64,000 bases of DNA from Sambucus nigra. Taxonomy: Eukaryota; Streptophyta; Magnoliopsida; Dipsacales; Adoxaceae. Shown in pieces: positions 46,055-57,730 of the stretch; the first letter of the stretch is position 1, and each line of letters starts with the position of its first letter. The stretch lies in the NCBI GenBank assembly GCA_949130495.1, contig OX422208.1, positions 645,256,023-645,320,022 on the forward strand. The letters run 5' to 3'. The notes beneath the pieces were generated by a model. It did not search any database, had not been told where the DNA came from, and saw only the letters and a program-made list of their open reading frames with translations. Made by a program: the position numbers and the translations under genes.

Positions 46055-46484
46055 TGTAACAACCCGTATTTTTGAGAAATTAAAATTTAATTAATTGAGT
46101 TAAATTAAATTACACGCGTGGTGTAATTTAATGGAAATGAAATATTATGGGTTGATTAAATTATTACTTAGAGATAAATGATTAATGTTTATCGCATACA
46201 ATTACTAAGTGAATAGTAATTACGTATCTAACGAGTGATAGTGATAGTAGTATTTTATCTCAATCGGGCATCGCGTGTGGACTAAATGAGGTCGAGATTG
46301 GAAATCCTTTGTGAGTAATTTGGACGATGTTTCGAGGTTACAGTTGAGTTCAAAAGGGTCAAACAATCAAAATAGTATACCCGTGTGTATAGTTTGGGTC
46401 CCGAGACAATTTTAGACCAAATCAGCACACCGAAAGGGCATTTCGATCATTTTGTAGCCTAGGGTTAAGGGAGCTACGAATTTT

Positions 46485-47273
46485 CAAAGGTTATATAAAC
46501 TTGTAGTTGTGTGAGGCTAGGGTAAATAAAATAGAATACACTTGGAGGCCATTAGAGAGAAGAGGAAGAGTATTCTTGGAGCTTAGGATAGGATTCTTGA
46601 AGAATTCATCCTTGTTCTTGCATCAACATTACATTTGGAGGGTAGATTAGAAGGAAATCATCATAAAAAATATGAAATCAGATCACTCCCGTACAAGGGA
46701 AGTATTTATCTTGTAAATTTTATGAGTTATAATACCCATGTAGAGTAGGGTCTTTGAATTGAGTATAATTGATGTTACACTTGGGATTTAATGAATAAGA
46801 CTCATAACTTGTGATAGGATTTCATGTAGAATGAATCCAACTATATAGATAAAATGAAATCAAGAGTTATGGGATTAATAACAAAGGTTATAAAAACTTG
46901 TAGTTGTTTGAGGCTAGAATAAATGGAATAGAAACACTTGGAGGCCATTAGAGAGAAGAGTAAGAGTATTCTTGGAGCATAGGAGATGATTCTTAGAGAA
47001 TTCGTCCTTGTTCTTGCATTAACATCACATTTGGAGGGTGTATTATAAGGAAACCAATATCAAGAACACGAAATCAGATCACTCCCATACAAGGCACGTA
47101 TTTATCTTGAGAATTTTTTTGAATTATAATACCCAAGTCGAGTAAGGTCTTTGAATTAAGGATAATTGATGTTACACTTGGGATTTGATGAATAAGACTC
47201 ATAACGTGATATGATTTCATGTATAATGAATCCAATTATATAGATAAAATGAAATCAATAGTTTTGGGATTAA
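46485..47273 (+). repeat. 397-bp tandem duplication within the right LTR
   Basis: caaaggttata(t/a)a(a)aacttg, the gaggccattagagagaag block and the gggattaa ending each occur twice; the left LTR has one copy from 27137. It includes the presumed TATA region, so the LTR has two promoter-like copies. Confidence 0.85.
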
Positions 47274-48011
47274 GATCATGGGATAAATCTAGGTTTTTGG
47301 ATGAAATCATGTGAAGAATACAAAATTGTAGGGTCTAATGATTTATGGAGATTCTAATCTGATATTGGGTGAAAGTGTATGGATTATATACATGATTTAT
47401 GTTAAAAATCATCCTTACATGTATATTTGATGTTTAGTTATGATAATTGGGAATTTGGGATTGTGGTATAAAAGTTTGAGGAATTTAATAGTACGAAAAT
47501 TCGTAATAGCGAAAGGAAGAAGAAGACCCCTGACACTTTTTGAATCGATTCGGCCCTAGAGAAAATCAATTCGACAAGGTGAATCGATTCGATTTTGCCC
47601 AAAATTGCAAAATTTCTTTTTTAAGCCCTGAAAGTTTGGATAATTCGAGAGAGGACTTCTGGAATTTTTAAAATTATAGAGGGAAATATAAAAATTACAG
47701 TAGGCCTAAAGTGGAGATTAGGTTTACATAAATTGAGATGAGTTAAGTATTGGGATAATTCAGAAAATATCCATAATTGATGAATGAATGAAATTAAAGA
47801 TGGGTCGCATAGTGAAGAGTGAGCCTATGTTTATGACCGATAGTATATGATGGGAATAACTACATATTGAATAAGGGATAAATAGGACCCTTAGAGTAGT
47901 GAGTGATACTCGAAATTATAAGAATTGATATTGTAATTGAAATTAATGGTACGTCGAATATGCGAGTGATATATACGAGTTGATGAAATTAGGTTATGTG
48001 CATACATACTG

Positions 48012-48015
<4 letters not shown>

Positions 48016-48079
<64 letters not shown>
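48016..48079. repeat. (AT)n microsatellite
   Basis: About 32 AT dinucleotides at the position of the compound microsatellite of the left LTR. Confidence 0.95.
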
Positions 48080-48082
<3 letters not shown>

Positions 48083-49390
48083 GGTTGTGTGAATACGTAT
48101 AAAGACTATTTGATTATGTGTGTGAACATACCTACGCTGCGTGCTATCCGGAGGTTTTCGGGCAGAGGGAGATCCCACCTTGACGATTCCAGTGAGGTTT
48201 GGATTTGTGACCCAGAACATGGATCTTAGGGCTATCCATTACGTGCCGTGTAATAGTGGGACTGGCAGGTCATTTAGGTACATTAGGTATGTGCGTATCC
48301 TAAAGGCTTGGAACTATGTTCGCCTCCACTGTTGTGTTGATTGATTTTGGGTTCGAGGAGACATGTCGAACCAATAGTCCTTAATTAGGTATGAGAGGTA
48401 CATGGACTTGATAGCAGAGTATGCCAGCATCACGAGGGGCCATTCCGGGGATGCTATAGTTGTGTATATATTGTATGTGTGATGAATATATACCGGTGTG
48501 ATATATCTACTCACGTGAGACAGTAGAATTGATTGATGATGTACATCTAAAATACTTTAAGTAGTGAAACTTAAATAATTGACTCAATAATAAAATGGGA
48601 ATAAATAATTTATTATTGAGGCCATAGTATCATTCGTATGAGGATATACGAGAGGACTAGACTTATCGATAGTAGTCAGATACCTTAACTAGTTGGGCAG
48701 GGGATGTCAATTAGGTAGAATGCGTTAGGCGTGCACATTAGTTGAGAGGAGAGGATCTCAGGAGAGTGTACGTGGATATTACATATGTAGTAAATAACTG
48801 ATTTAAATACTTGTAAAATATATTCAAAATGTTTTACTTGGGCTCTGACCCGTGTCAAAAATATTTTCAATACCTTTTAGGTCTCCATCCACAGGGACGC
48901 CAAGCTTAGAGATCCTATCCAGAGATACGTAGTTGTCGCATTGTGGAGGCTTGGAAGAGATTACTTTAGACACTTCATCTCATTCATTCTTGATAGGAGA
49001 TTTCATTAGCAGTTCAATTGGGCGTGTTGCCTTCAGATTATCTATTTTATTCAGGTATGCATCAGACTATATTCCGATTTTAGTTTTACTTATTTCAGAT
49101 TGTGGTTGGTTTATGTACTTGAAGAACCGATAGTTTATTCGTTCTCGTTTATTTATATATCTGACGTGTCATTGTTCAAAGTATATTTATGTGTGAATGG
49201 TTTAGTTCATTTAATTTATTATCGTATGTGTTCCTAATGAAAGATAAATTTTGACACCAGTTGAATTTCACATAAGTGAATAGTAATTAAAAAGTTTTTG
49301 ATAGCGATACTAAGAATGGAACCGTTAATGATTCCTATTTAATTTAATAATGGAATGATCACCCATGATTAAAATAGGCATGGTGTCACA

Positions 49391-49870
49391 TAGACACCCC
49401 TCACAGTTGGCATCCACCACATCCTGGAGGAAATTAAGGAAAACAAAGACCTCCGACGGCCGAGAAAGCTGAAAATGTCAACCAATAATAGGGACAAAAG
49501 CAAGTATTGTGAATTCCATAAGGACCATGATCACAATACAGACTGTTGTAATGCTCTGAAGAATGAGATCGAAGGATTAATCATAAGGGGAAAGATATCC
49601 AAGTATGTGGATGAGAGCAGCCGATCAAATCTCGAAGAAGGCAAAGGCAGGAGACGATCAGAATCACCCTGCCGGAGGATAGTTGATAAGAAAAGGGCGA
49701 GGGAAAATGACTCGGATGATGATCCAGATCTTCCTAAAAATCCCAAAGAACCTATACGCGACATCGACATGATAGCCTTCGATTGTCATTTCATTGTCAG
49801 AGGTGGAGAAAGTGGGGGGAAAGATCCCACAAAAAGGAAAGCCTATCTCAATAAGGCCCACTCTTAAGAG
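49391..49870 (+). pseudogene. gag: Tat-2 gag, C-terminal part
   Basis: Gag resumes after the chromovirus. It reads through PLTVGIHHILEEIKENKDLR to KYCEFHKDHDHNTDCCNALK, the Tat nucleocapsid motif matching Tat-1's CEFHQDHGHITDRC, then EIEGLIIRGKISKYVDESS and a basic, then acidic Asp-rich stretch. It ends in a stop at 49865-49867 before the protease. Confidence 0.88.
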
Positions 49871-50700
49871 AAATAACAGATAAACCTGACGGTGGTTTCA
49901 GATAAGCTTCCATGCAAGGTTAACAAATACAAGTTAATCGTTGGTTTCTCAAAAGACAACCTGTCTGGGGTATTCTACCCCCACGATGATACTCTGGTCG
50001 TCAGAATGGTCATCCAAGAAGGTCGGGTGGTCAGGATCTAAGTGGATAATGGAAGCTCTGCAGACTTCATGTTCTACAGTTGTTAAAAAAAGTTAAAGCT
50101 TGGGGACATAGAACTCATGCCTTATCATCAGCCTTTGATTACATTTTTAGGAGAAAGGGTGTACCCCCTGGGAATGGTATAACTGAAAGTTATGGCCGAC
50201 ACCTAGCCGATAAGCCAAACAGAGAAAATACGGTTCTTTGTCATTGATAAGAACGTGCTTTCAGTCTACAATGTTATCGTTGGGAGGATCGTCTTGAAAA
50301 CATTCAAAGTTGTCCTGTCTTTTGTACACCAGTGCTTGAAGTTTCCAACTCACTTCGAAGTGGGCATTGTCAAAGTAATCAAAAGGTGGCACGCGAATGC
50401 TATTTCATTTCAGCAGACTAGGAAGAACAAAAGAAGTTGATGACCAACTATCATATCGAGACCATCGATCCTCGATATGAAGCAAAACTGGTCAATGGGA
50501 AGCTTGCTAAATAAATTAAGACAGTTCCACTTGACGTCGTCCATCCAGAGAGAACGATATAGATCGATTTGTCCTTAGTCCTCTTTTAAGGAAAGAGATT
50601 ATCATCTTTCTGCAACGGCTTAAAAACGTGTTTGCATGGAGCCACAAGGACATACTGGGAATAGGTCCAAACTTTATGTGCCATGAGTTGAACGTGATGT
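49871..50700 (+). pseudogene. Tat-2 protease region
   Basis: FSKDNLSGVFYPHDDTLVVR (parallel to Tat-1 FSRLDFKGILAPHDDPLVI), an active site reading VDNGSSADFMF just after a stop, then MPYHQPLITFLGERVYPLGM, VYNVIVGRIVLKTFKVVLSF and HQCLKFPTHFEVG. The linker to RT is heavily broken. Confidence 0.82.
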
Positions 50701-51420
50701 AGGGGCAACGTCAGTCAAGAAAAAATAAAGTGTTTTTTATGCCGACAAGAACCTCATTGTTTAGGAAGAAGTTCTCAAACTTTAGAAAGTTAATTAATCG
50801 ACGAAGTCATATACCCGAAATGGCTGCCTAACCTGGTCATGGTGCGTAAGAAAAATGACAAGTGGAGGATGTGCATCGATTTTATAGAACTTAATAAAGC
50901 CTACCCAAAAGATTATTTTCGACTACCATGGATAGACCGGTTGGTTGAACCCACAGCAGGCTACGAGCTCCTCAATTTCATAGACGCATACTACGATTAT
51001 AACCAGATCATGATGAATCCCTCTGATAGAGAAAAAATGTCCTTTATAACTCACCGAGGGACATGCTGTTATAATGTTATGCTGTTTGGTCTTAAAAATG
51101 CAGGAGCCACCTACCAGAGGCTGGTGAATAAAGATTTCAAGGACCATCACGGGGTTAACATGGAGGTTTATGTAGATGATATGATAACCAAAATAAAGGT
51201 GGTCGGTGACCATAATAAGGACCTCGCCCAAACTTTTGATAAATTAGAGAAGTATCAGATGAAGCTGAATCTCGCCAAGTGTGTCTTCGGGGTGAAGGAA
51301 GGAATGTTCTTGGTTTTTATTGTAAATCAGCGGGGCATTGAAGCTAATCCCGATAAGATCCAGGCTCTACTCAACATGAAGTCTCCGATGACGAAAAAGA
51401 AAGTGTAGAGATTATCTGGG
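50701..51420 (+). pseudogene. Tat-2 reverse transcriptase
   Basis: The best-preserved Tat-2 part, open over 50839-51408. It has KNDKWRMCIDFIELNKAYPK, NFIDAYYDYNQIMMNPSDRE, LFGLKNAGATYQRLVNKDF, the catalytic VYVDDM intact and FIVNQRGIEANPDKIQALL. Clear parallel of Tat-1 RT but well diverged, so a different family. Confidence 0.92.
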
Positions 51421-52530
51421 TGAGTAGCTGCGGTAAATAGGTTCATTTCCAGAGCCACTAATAAGAGCTTGCCCTTTTTCAAGGTGTTACAAAAGTCATC
51501 CGAATGGAGCGAGTAATGTGAAAATGCGTTCGAAAAATTGAAGCGTTACATGGGATCCCCACCTCTATTATCACGACCAGTCATAGGTGAAGAACTTTAC
51601 TTGTATCTCGTAGTGTCTGAATTATCCGTTAGTTCAGCACTGGTAAGGCGAGAGGAAGGGGTCCAAAAACTAATGTGTTATACCAGCAAAGCCTACCAGG
51701 GGGCTGAGGTTCGATATCCACAAATGGAAAAATTAGCATTAACACTGAGAGAAGATTCACAAAGGATGAAACGGTGATTCTAAGCCCACGCTATATAGAC
51801 CTACCTCTCCGACGAATCCTACATAAACCAAAAAGTCTGGTTGATATACAATACGAACCAAGGACAACAATAAAAGGGTAGGTATTAGCGGACTTCATTG
51901 CAGAGTTCACTTGCGATGAGAAACCATCCGAGCAAACTCCTCCAAGAGAGAGTTCAATCCTCAGCAGTGAACTTCCATATCCAGAGGAGGCTATGAACCC
52001 AAGCAACACCGAGAAGACTCCTTAGGGAGAGAGATTTATCAAAGAATATAGGGGATAACGTGATGAGTCCCATCGCTAACATTTCAATTTCGGTAAAATG
52101 GAAGAAGCAGACTTCGTCTAAGATTGTGCAATCTGGAAAATATATGCTGATGGATCATCTTATTCGACGGGAAGCGACGCTGGCATTATAATTGCCACGC
52201 TTGACGACATAGATGTGGAATACTCCCTGCATTTCTAGTTTGAAGCATCTAATAACGAGGCAGAATACGAGGCCCTTATCAATGGGCTCAGCCTAGCCTC
52301 ATCCATGGGCACTAAACACATTACAGCGTATAGTGATTCCCAACTAGTTATTAATCAGATATTGGGAGTTTATAAAGCTAGGGAGGAGTCTATGGAGAAA
52401 CACTTAGCCATCGTTTGGCAAAAATTGAAAGGATTCACGGAGGACAAAATAATAAGAATCCCCAGATTAGGGAGCGTCCTAGCAGATGCCGGCGATGAGA
52501 ACATCTTTAAGAAGAACCTTACCAATTAAA
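51421..52530 (+). pseudogene. Tat-2 RNase H region (connection and archaeal-type RNase H)
   Basis: Open part 51538-51777 is the RT connection (KRYMGSPPLLSRPVIGEELY, MCYTSKAYQGAEVRYPQMEK). After decay, 52130-52530 holds the second RNase H: IYADGSSYSTGSDAG (catalytic Asp present), FEASNNEAEYEALINGLSLA, YSDSQLVINQILGVYKAREE and IPRLGSVLADAGDE. Stops separate the parts. Confidence 0.87.
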
Positions 52531-53780
52531 GTGCTTGTGTAGAGGAGTATTGGGGAAGATCCACACAAAGTAATGGAGGTGAATCCGGGACCATCTTGGA
52601 TAGACCCCATATGAGCATATATTGAGGATGGTAAGCTCCTTACAGACTCGAACGAAGTCGAAAAGTTGCGCTATAAGGTAGCCCAGTATGTCATAAAATC
52701 AAGAATACTATACAGGCGAGGATACACCGTCTCCCTGCTAAAGTGTGTTCACTCGATGAAAGTCAAAAATATCGTTGTGGAGAACATTCTTCCAAAAGAT
52801 CGTTGGTAAAGTGAATAGCGACCCAAGGATATTACTGGCCGACCATGAAGGTTGATTGCGCAGATTATGCAAGGAAATGTGATAAGTGCTAGAGGTTTGC
52901 AAAGATCCACCATTCCCTAGGGCCCCCATTAACTCCAATTGTGTCACCCTGGCCGTTTTCTATATGGGGAATAGACATGGTTGGCCCGTTGCTGAGTACG
53001 AAAGGATGGTAAAAGTACCTCATAGTGGTAGTGGACTACTTTACCACGTGGGTGGAAGCTGGGCCCTTAGTGGAGATGTCTTACGAAAGGTATTCTAATT
53101 CATCTGAAAAATGGTCATATGCCGCTACGGCATGCCCTTCGCATTCATCATTGATCACGGCATGCATTTTGACAACCAAGATTTTAAAGACCACTGCACT
53201 AGGTCCAAGATTCAGAAACTACACTTCGCACTAGGGTACCTGCAGTGCAATGGAAAAACTTAGGTCACCAATAGGACGATATTAGACGAGATAAAAAAGA
53301 GACTCGATGACGTAAGGGGGAACTGGATCAATGAACTCCATGGCGTGCTCTGGGTATATCAAACCACCCCACGAACTGCCATTGGATAAACACCATATAT
53401 GCTCACCTTCGGCACATAAGTTATTGTCCCTACATAGATAGGGCTCCCTAACCACATAGTCCTCAATTTTGATTCCCCAATAAGTGATTTCTCAAGAAGA
53501 TTGGACCTTGATCTGGTAGAAGAGGTAAGAGAGCATGCATCACTACGCGTAGTCGCCTACCAGTAAAGATTTACATGCTACTACAATTGCCGAGTGAAGA
53601 CGATCATCTTAAAAGAGGGGACTATGTCCTCAAAAAATTATTACAAAAGAACAAAAAGCTCGAACCGAAATGGTATGGGCCATACAGAGTACCTAGCGTC
53701 GTGAGACCAGAGACTTACAAATTTGAAACATTGGTGGGAAAATAGTTCAAGAACCCCTTGGAACTCGAAGCATCTTAGGA
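52531..53780 (+). pseudogene. Tat-2 integrase
   Basis: Severely frameshifted. CVHSMK and ARKCDKC-like zinc-finger pieces lie at 52740-52900, a core piece VVDYFTTWVEAGPLVEM at about 53025-53080, and a clear C-terminus at about 53600-53760: GDYVLKKLLQKNKKLEPKWY, GPYRVPSVVRPETYKFETL. Same order and endpoint as Tat-1. Confidence 0.8.
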
Positions 53781-54537
53781 AATATTATCAATAGCTTGTT
53801 AGTTATTTCATTTATGTAGCTAGCACCATTGCGATTAATAAAATGATGTTTTATTCCCTCATTGATTTTTCTGTGCATGAGATATGATGAACATATCTAA
53901 ATCGTGTTGCCAAAAATAACAACATCAAAATAAAAATAGCGGATCGAACTGTATGACTTCATAGTTCATGAACAATTGAACTTGTACAAACTTGTCTTCA
54001 AAGGTTTGCCAAACACTTGTACGACCTTACAGGTCATGAACGAGGTGGTTGGCTACATCCATTATACGAACTCACAGGTTGTGAATAATGTGGTCGGCTA
54101 AAAAAGTTGTATGACCTCATAGGCCATGAAAAGTTGTAGAAACTTGTCATCACAGGTTTGACAAACCTTTGTATGACCTTACAGGTTGCGAACGAGGTGG
54201 TTGGCTACATCCATTATATGACCTCACATGTCGCGAATAATGTGGTCGACTAAGAAATTTGTACGAGCTCATAGGTCGTGAACAATTATACTTGTGAAAA
54301 TTTTCTATTATGGGTGTACTACCTGAACGCTCTATATGACCTCATGGGTTGTGAACATAAGCATCAAATATTATTTCCAACAAAGAAATAAGATTCAAAC
54401 AAGCAATTCAAGAAAGCCATATTTAAAGAAGAAGAAACATAGTCAATCTGATGTCATAGATGGGGTATTCAAATTTATAGAAATATTCTTAAACGAAAGC
54501 AAGGATAACACAAAAAATACATTGAAGTTTATGAAGC
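53781..54537. repeat. Tat-2 3' tandem repeats between pol and antisense ORF
   Basis: A core of gtatgacct(c/t)acaggt(c/t)(a/g)tgaac recurs about eight times between 53951 and 54355. It is grouped in higher-order units of about 155 bases starting at 53951, 54109 and 54261, each with gaggtggttggctacatcca and aataatgtggtcg(a/g)cta. The sequence differs completely from the Tat-1 array but sits in the same position. The rest of the stretch is AT-rich spacer. Confidence 0.85.
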
Positions 54538-54778
54538 TTAGGCATCAGCTGGCGGGTCAACACCTTCTTCCCCAACCAAGTTTGCGACCTCCTCCTTATC
54601 TCCTTACCACCGGTTCACAGTCTCAGTAATATCGGGGAAATGAGTGGCCACTCTCTTCTTCAGCCCTTCGTATTCACCTAAAAAATAGCTCATGCATTCA
54701 ATATTAAACTCAGTCGAAGACTTAAAAGCTTCAACAGTAGCAGTACCAGTAGAGGCTAAGGCGTCCCGAGAAACTTGC
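54538..54778 (-). pseudogene. Tat-2 antisense ORF, C-terminal part
   Basis: Last exon piece of the Tat-2 aORF, read on the minus strand: VSRDALASTGTATVEAFKSS, NIECMSYFLGEYEGLKKRVA, ending ...GVDPPADA and a stop at 54538-54540. It parallels the Tat-1 aORF end (YKTSDDFMGFGFEYLERGVK). An extra in-frame TAA follows NRW. It is separated from the rest by the solo LTR and its TSD cttgc. Function unknown. Confidence 0.75.
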
Positions 54779-55319
54779 TGTGACACCCCGCCTAATTAAA
54801 TACCGGGCGATCACTACTTTATTAAATTAAAATCAAGGTGAACAGTTGGTTCATTCTTAGCATCACTGTCGTTAAAATACTTTTCCAGTTTAAACACCCT
54901 AAATAATTAAGCTAAGTGTCAACACCATTTAAAACCTTATTCTCATTTTATTAAATCCGGTTATAAAACCTTTAACCATTTACATTTTTAAGAGTCACAC
55001 ATTAGGAATGATAATAGAAATGAACATTCAAGAATTTAACCATCAATAAATAGTCCCAACATTTACAACACCAAAGGAAAACTTCCTGACAGTAATAAAT
55101 CCCGAAATAAAGGTACTGAAAGTAAAAATTACAATCTCTGACAATACCAACTAATTAATAGAAAGAGGGAGACACATTCCCCTGCTAGATAAAACTAAAC
55201 TTGGAGTAGAATCAAATGGATGAAGTCGTCTAAACAACAGGCCTGCAACTCCCACCAAACTGCAGCTCGTTCCTTCCAAAGGACCCTATGCAATACGCCC
55301 CTGTGGCTGGGCACCTGTA

Positions 55320-55321
<2 letters not shown>

Positions 55322-55390
<69 letters not shown>
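55322..55390. repeat. (AT)n microsatellite
   Basis: About 34 AT dinucleotides in the solo LTR, at the region where related LTRs also carry microsatellites. Confidence 0.95.
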
Positions 55391-55392
<2 letters not shown>

Positions 55393-56565
55393 AGAGAGAA
55401 AGAGAAAAGGAAATGGGTCAGAGCCCGATAGTGTATATGATTTAAAAATTCGTTTAGAAAGTATTTAAAGTGATTATAGGCCAATGCAACAACATATCAG
55501 TGCGACACTCTCTTGAGAAATTCTCACCTCTCTTCTAATGTGCACTCCTATCGCACTAACCTTCCCAATGGTTTATCTCATCATATATCACACTATCTTT
55601 CCAATGATTTGACTTATCTTAGGTTATTCGCAGGATTTACAACTGAACAACACAAGTATTTAAAATGTAAGATTTCAACCATGTCCTACATATCAATTCA
55701 CAGTAGGCAGTTCCAGATTTCAGAATTTCATATATATATTAACTACTCGTATAATATATATATTCTAACAGCACCCCACATAAAATTATGGTGCGGGCAT
55801 ACTCTGTTATCCAATCCCCGTATCACTCGTACTAAGGGAAATACAAGTTCGGAATCACTCTCGAACTGTATTAACACATACATAAACAATATTGAGGCGA
55901 AGCATAGTTTCCAAGTCCAAGAGGTCAGTACATACCCTCACGTCTCTTAGGACCGTCCGACTATCGATCCGATAGCCCGTACCTAGGATTCCTATCTTCT
56001 AGGGTACGAGTCAATATCCCCCATAAGGCACACGAGATAAGATCGTCCCAGCGCGGTAACCTCCGGGATAGCAAGTAGCGCGGGCATGATTTTCACAAGT
56101 ATATAATATATGCATACACAATCATATAAATATACTACTTTTATCATATCAATTTAGGTTTATCCCATAACCCATGTTCACAACATTTATCCTTATTTTC
56201 CCATTATTAGTTATCACGTATAATGGTTCGTTTCTCACTTTAATTCGAAGGGTTTCTCCAACTTACTACGTAGCCCTCATGGACTCTATCCTTCCAAAGG
56301 TACAATTGAGTAGATATCCATTTTTGTTCCAACGTAACCCTCTCTTACATGTCTCTCCCCTTTAATATATACTTACATTGTCCCTTATGCAAAATATCCC
56401 AAAAATATAGATTTCGCCTTACATTAAAGGTCTCTTATTCATTAATGAATCTTACTGGTCATCATTATCTCCCAAATTATCTTAACAAGGATGTCTAAGG
56501 AGTTTTCTTCATTTCGAATAAATTCAACAATTTTAAAAGGGGAAACTTAAGTCTGCCAGGAGGGG

Positions 56566-56605
56566 TCAATCGATCGAGGTCTGGGGCTCGATCGATCGAT
56601 CAAAC
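56566..56605. repeat. cgatcgatcg palindrome block
   Basis: caatcgatcgagg and ctcgatcgatcgatca face each other and can form a hairpin. Confidence 0.9.
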
Positions 56606-57730
56606 AGGTATTGCGATTTCTGCAGTTTTGCAGTTACGGTTTTCATCTTCTAACCTTCACCAAATACATATTTTTCAATCCCAATCGTCCCAAAATTTAT
56701 ACTACTAACATTATATCATCATACCAGATATTTCCAACGTAAAGCATGTAGATTTCTATCACTAAACATGGATTATCAACCCACAATTCATATAAATATC
56801 AAGAACCCTAGATTTCTTTTAAACATGGTTCTAACAAATCTTTTCCAGAATTTCCTTCTCATAAAACATCATAATTTTGTGGTTTACTCCTCTACATGAC
56901 AAAGGGTTTCCAGAATATCATTTAAGTCATCACTACATGCGATTTCCTATCTCAAATTGGGTTTTTCTTCCATACAATTCGTCCTAATCATTCCTAAACC
57001 AATATGAGTGATGCATCAACGAAAATAAGCAAGATAAACACTTGCCTGGTATTTTCAGAAGTCTGGTTTGGTGCAGAAATTGGTGTGGTTGCATTCCCCG
57101 TCTCGCGATCTACGCGTTGGTGGTGGAGGCGGTGCAAACGGATGGATTTCGGGCCTTGGATTGCTTTGGAAGCTCTCTCCTTCCCTCTCCTATGGCCGTC
57201 ACTTGTCTTTGGTTGTTCTAACCCTAGAAGACAACCTAGATATCTTATATAACCCTTTTAATTTTCGTGGGTTTAATTACCCAAAAATACAAAATGACTA
57301 AAATGCCTTCCCGGGGTACTAATTAGGCCTAAAAATGCCCCGAGACCCAAACTAAACCCCCGGGCACACTTTTCTGACTATCTCGACCCTTACGAACGCG
57401 TTGGCATACTCAAAATGACCATACAAACAACTTATAAAATATTCACTTTTATTTAACAATATTTAGTCCCGACGCGACACGGGCGCGTCCCGACTTAAAT
57501 TTCCATAATTGTCATTTTATTCACACGTGACAATATTATAAAAATGAATCTCATATATTACTATACTCATCCAGTAATATTCAACAAATAACAAATTTCC
57601 AATAATTACTAACTCTCGTCACGCTAGTAAATATTTAAAATAACATTCCGAATTAAAATTAAATTAATTTATCTCAATTAAATTTAATAAATCCCATAAT
57701 TTAAAAGCTATAAAAATACGGGGTATTACA

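Larger units (their letters stand above)
46055..49390 (+). mobile_element. Chromovirus right (3') LTR
   Basis: 3,336 bases from TGTAACAACCCG to GGTGTCACA. It has a TATA-like ttatataaac near 46490, a 397-base tandem duplication (46485-46881 and 46882-47273) that the left LTR lacks, palindromes at 47540-47592 and a simple (AT)n at 48016-48079. Confidence 0.95.
54779..57730 (-). mobile_element. Solo chromovirus-type LTR in the Tat-2 antisense ORF
   Basis: 2,952 bases, plus-strand ends TGTGACACC...TATTACA, TSD cttgc at 54774-54778 and 57731-57735. On the minus strand it starts TGTAATACCCCGTATTTT and ends GCGGGGTGTCACA, so it is a relative of the LTRs at 20516, 26705 and 60308, in minus orientation. 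It contains an (AT)n tract (55322-55390) and a cgatcgatcg palindrome block (56566-56605). No internal genes; the short open frames within it are not recognisable. Confidence 0.92.

Noticed and set aside
57004..57301. Two overlapping open frames in the solo LTR (57004-57252 and 57068-57301)
   Set aside because: Short, overlapping, no domain, within LTR sequence.
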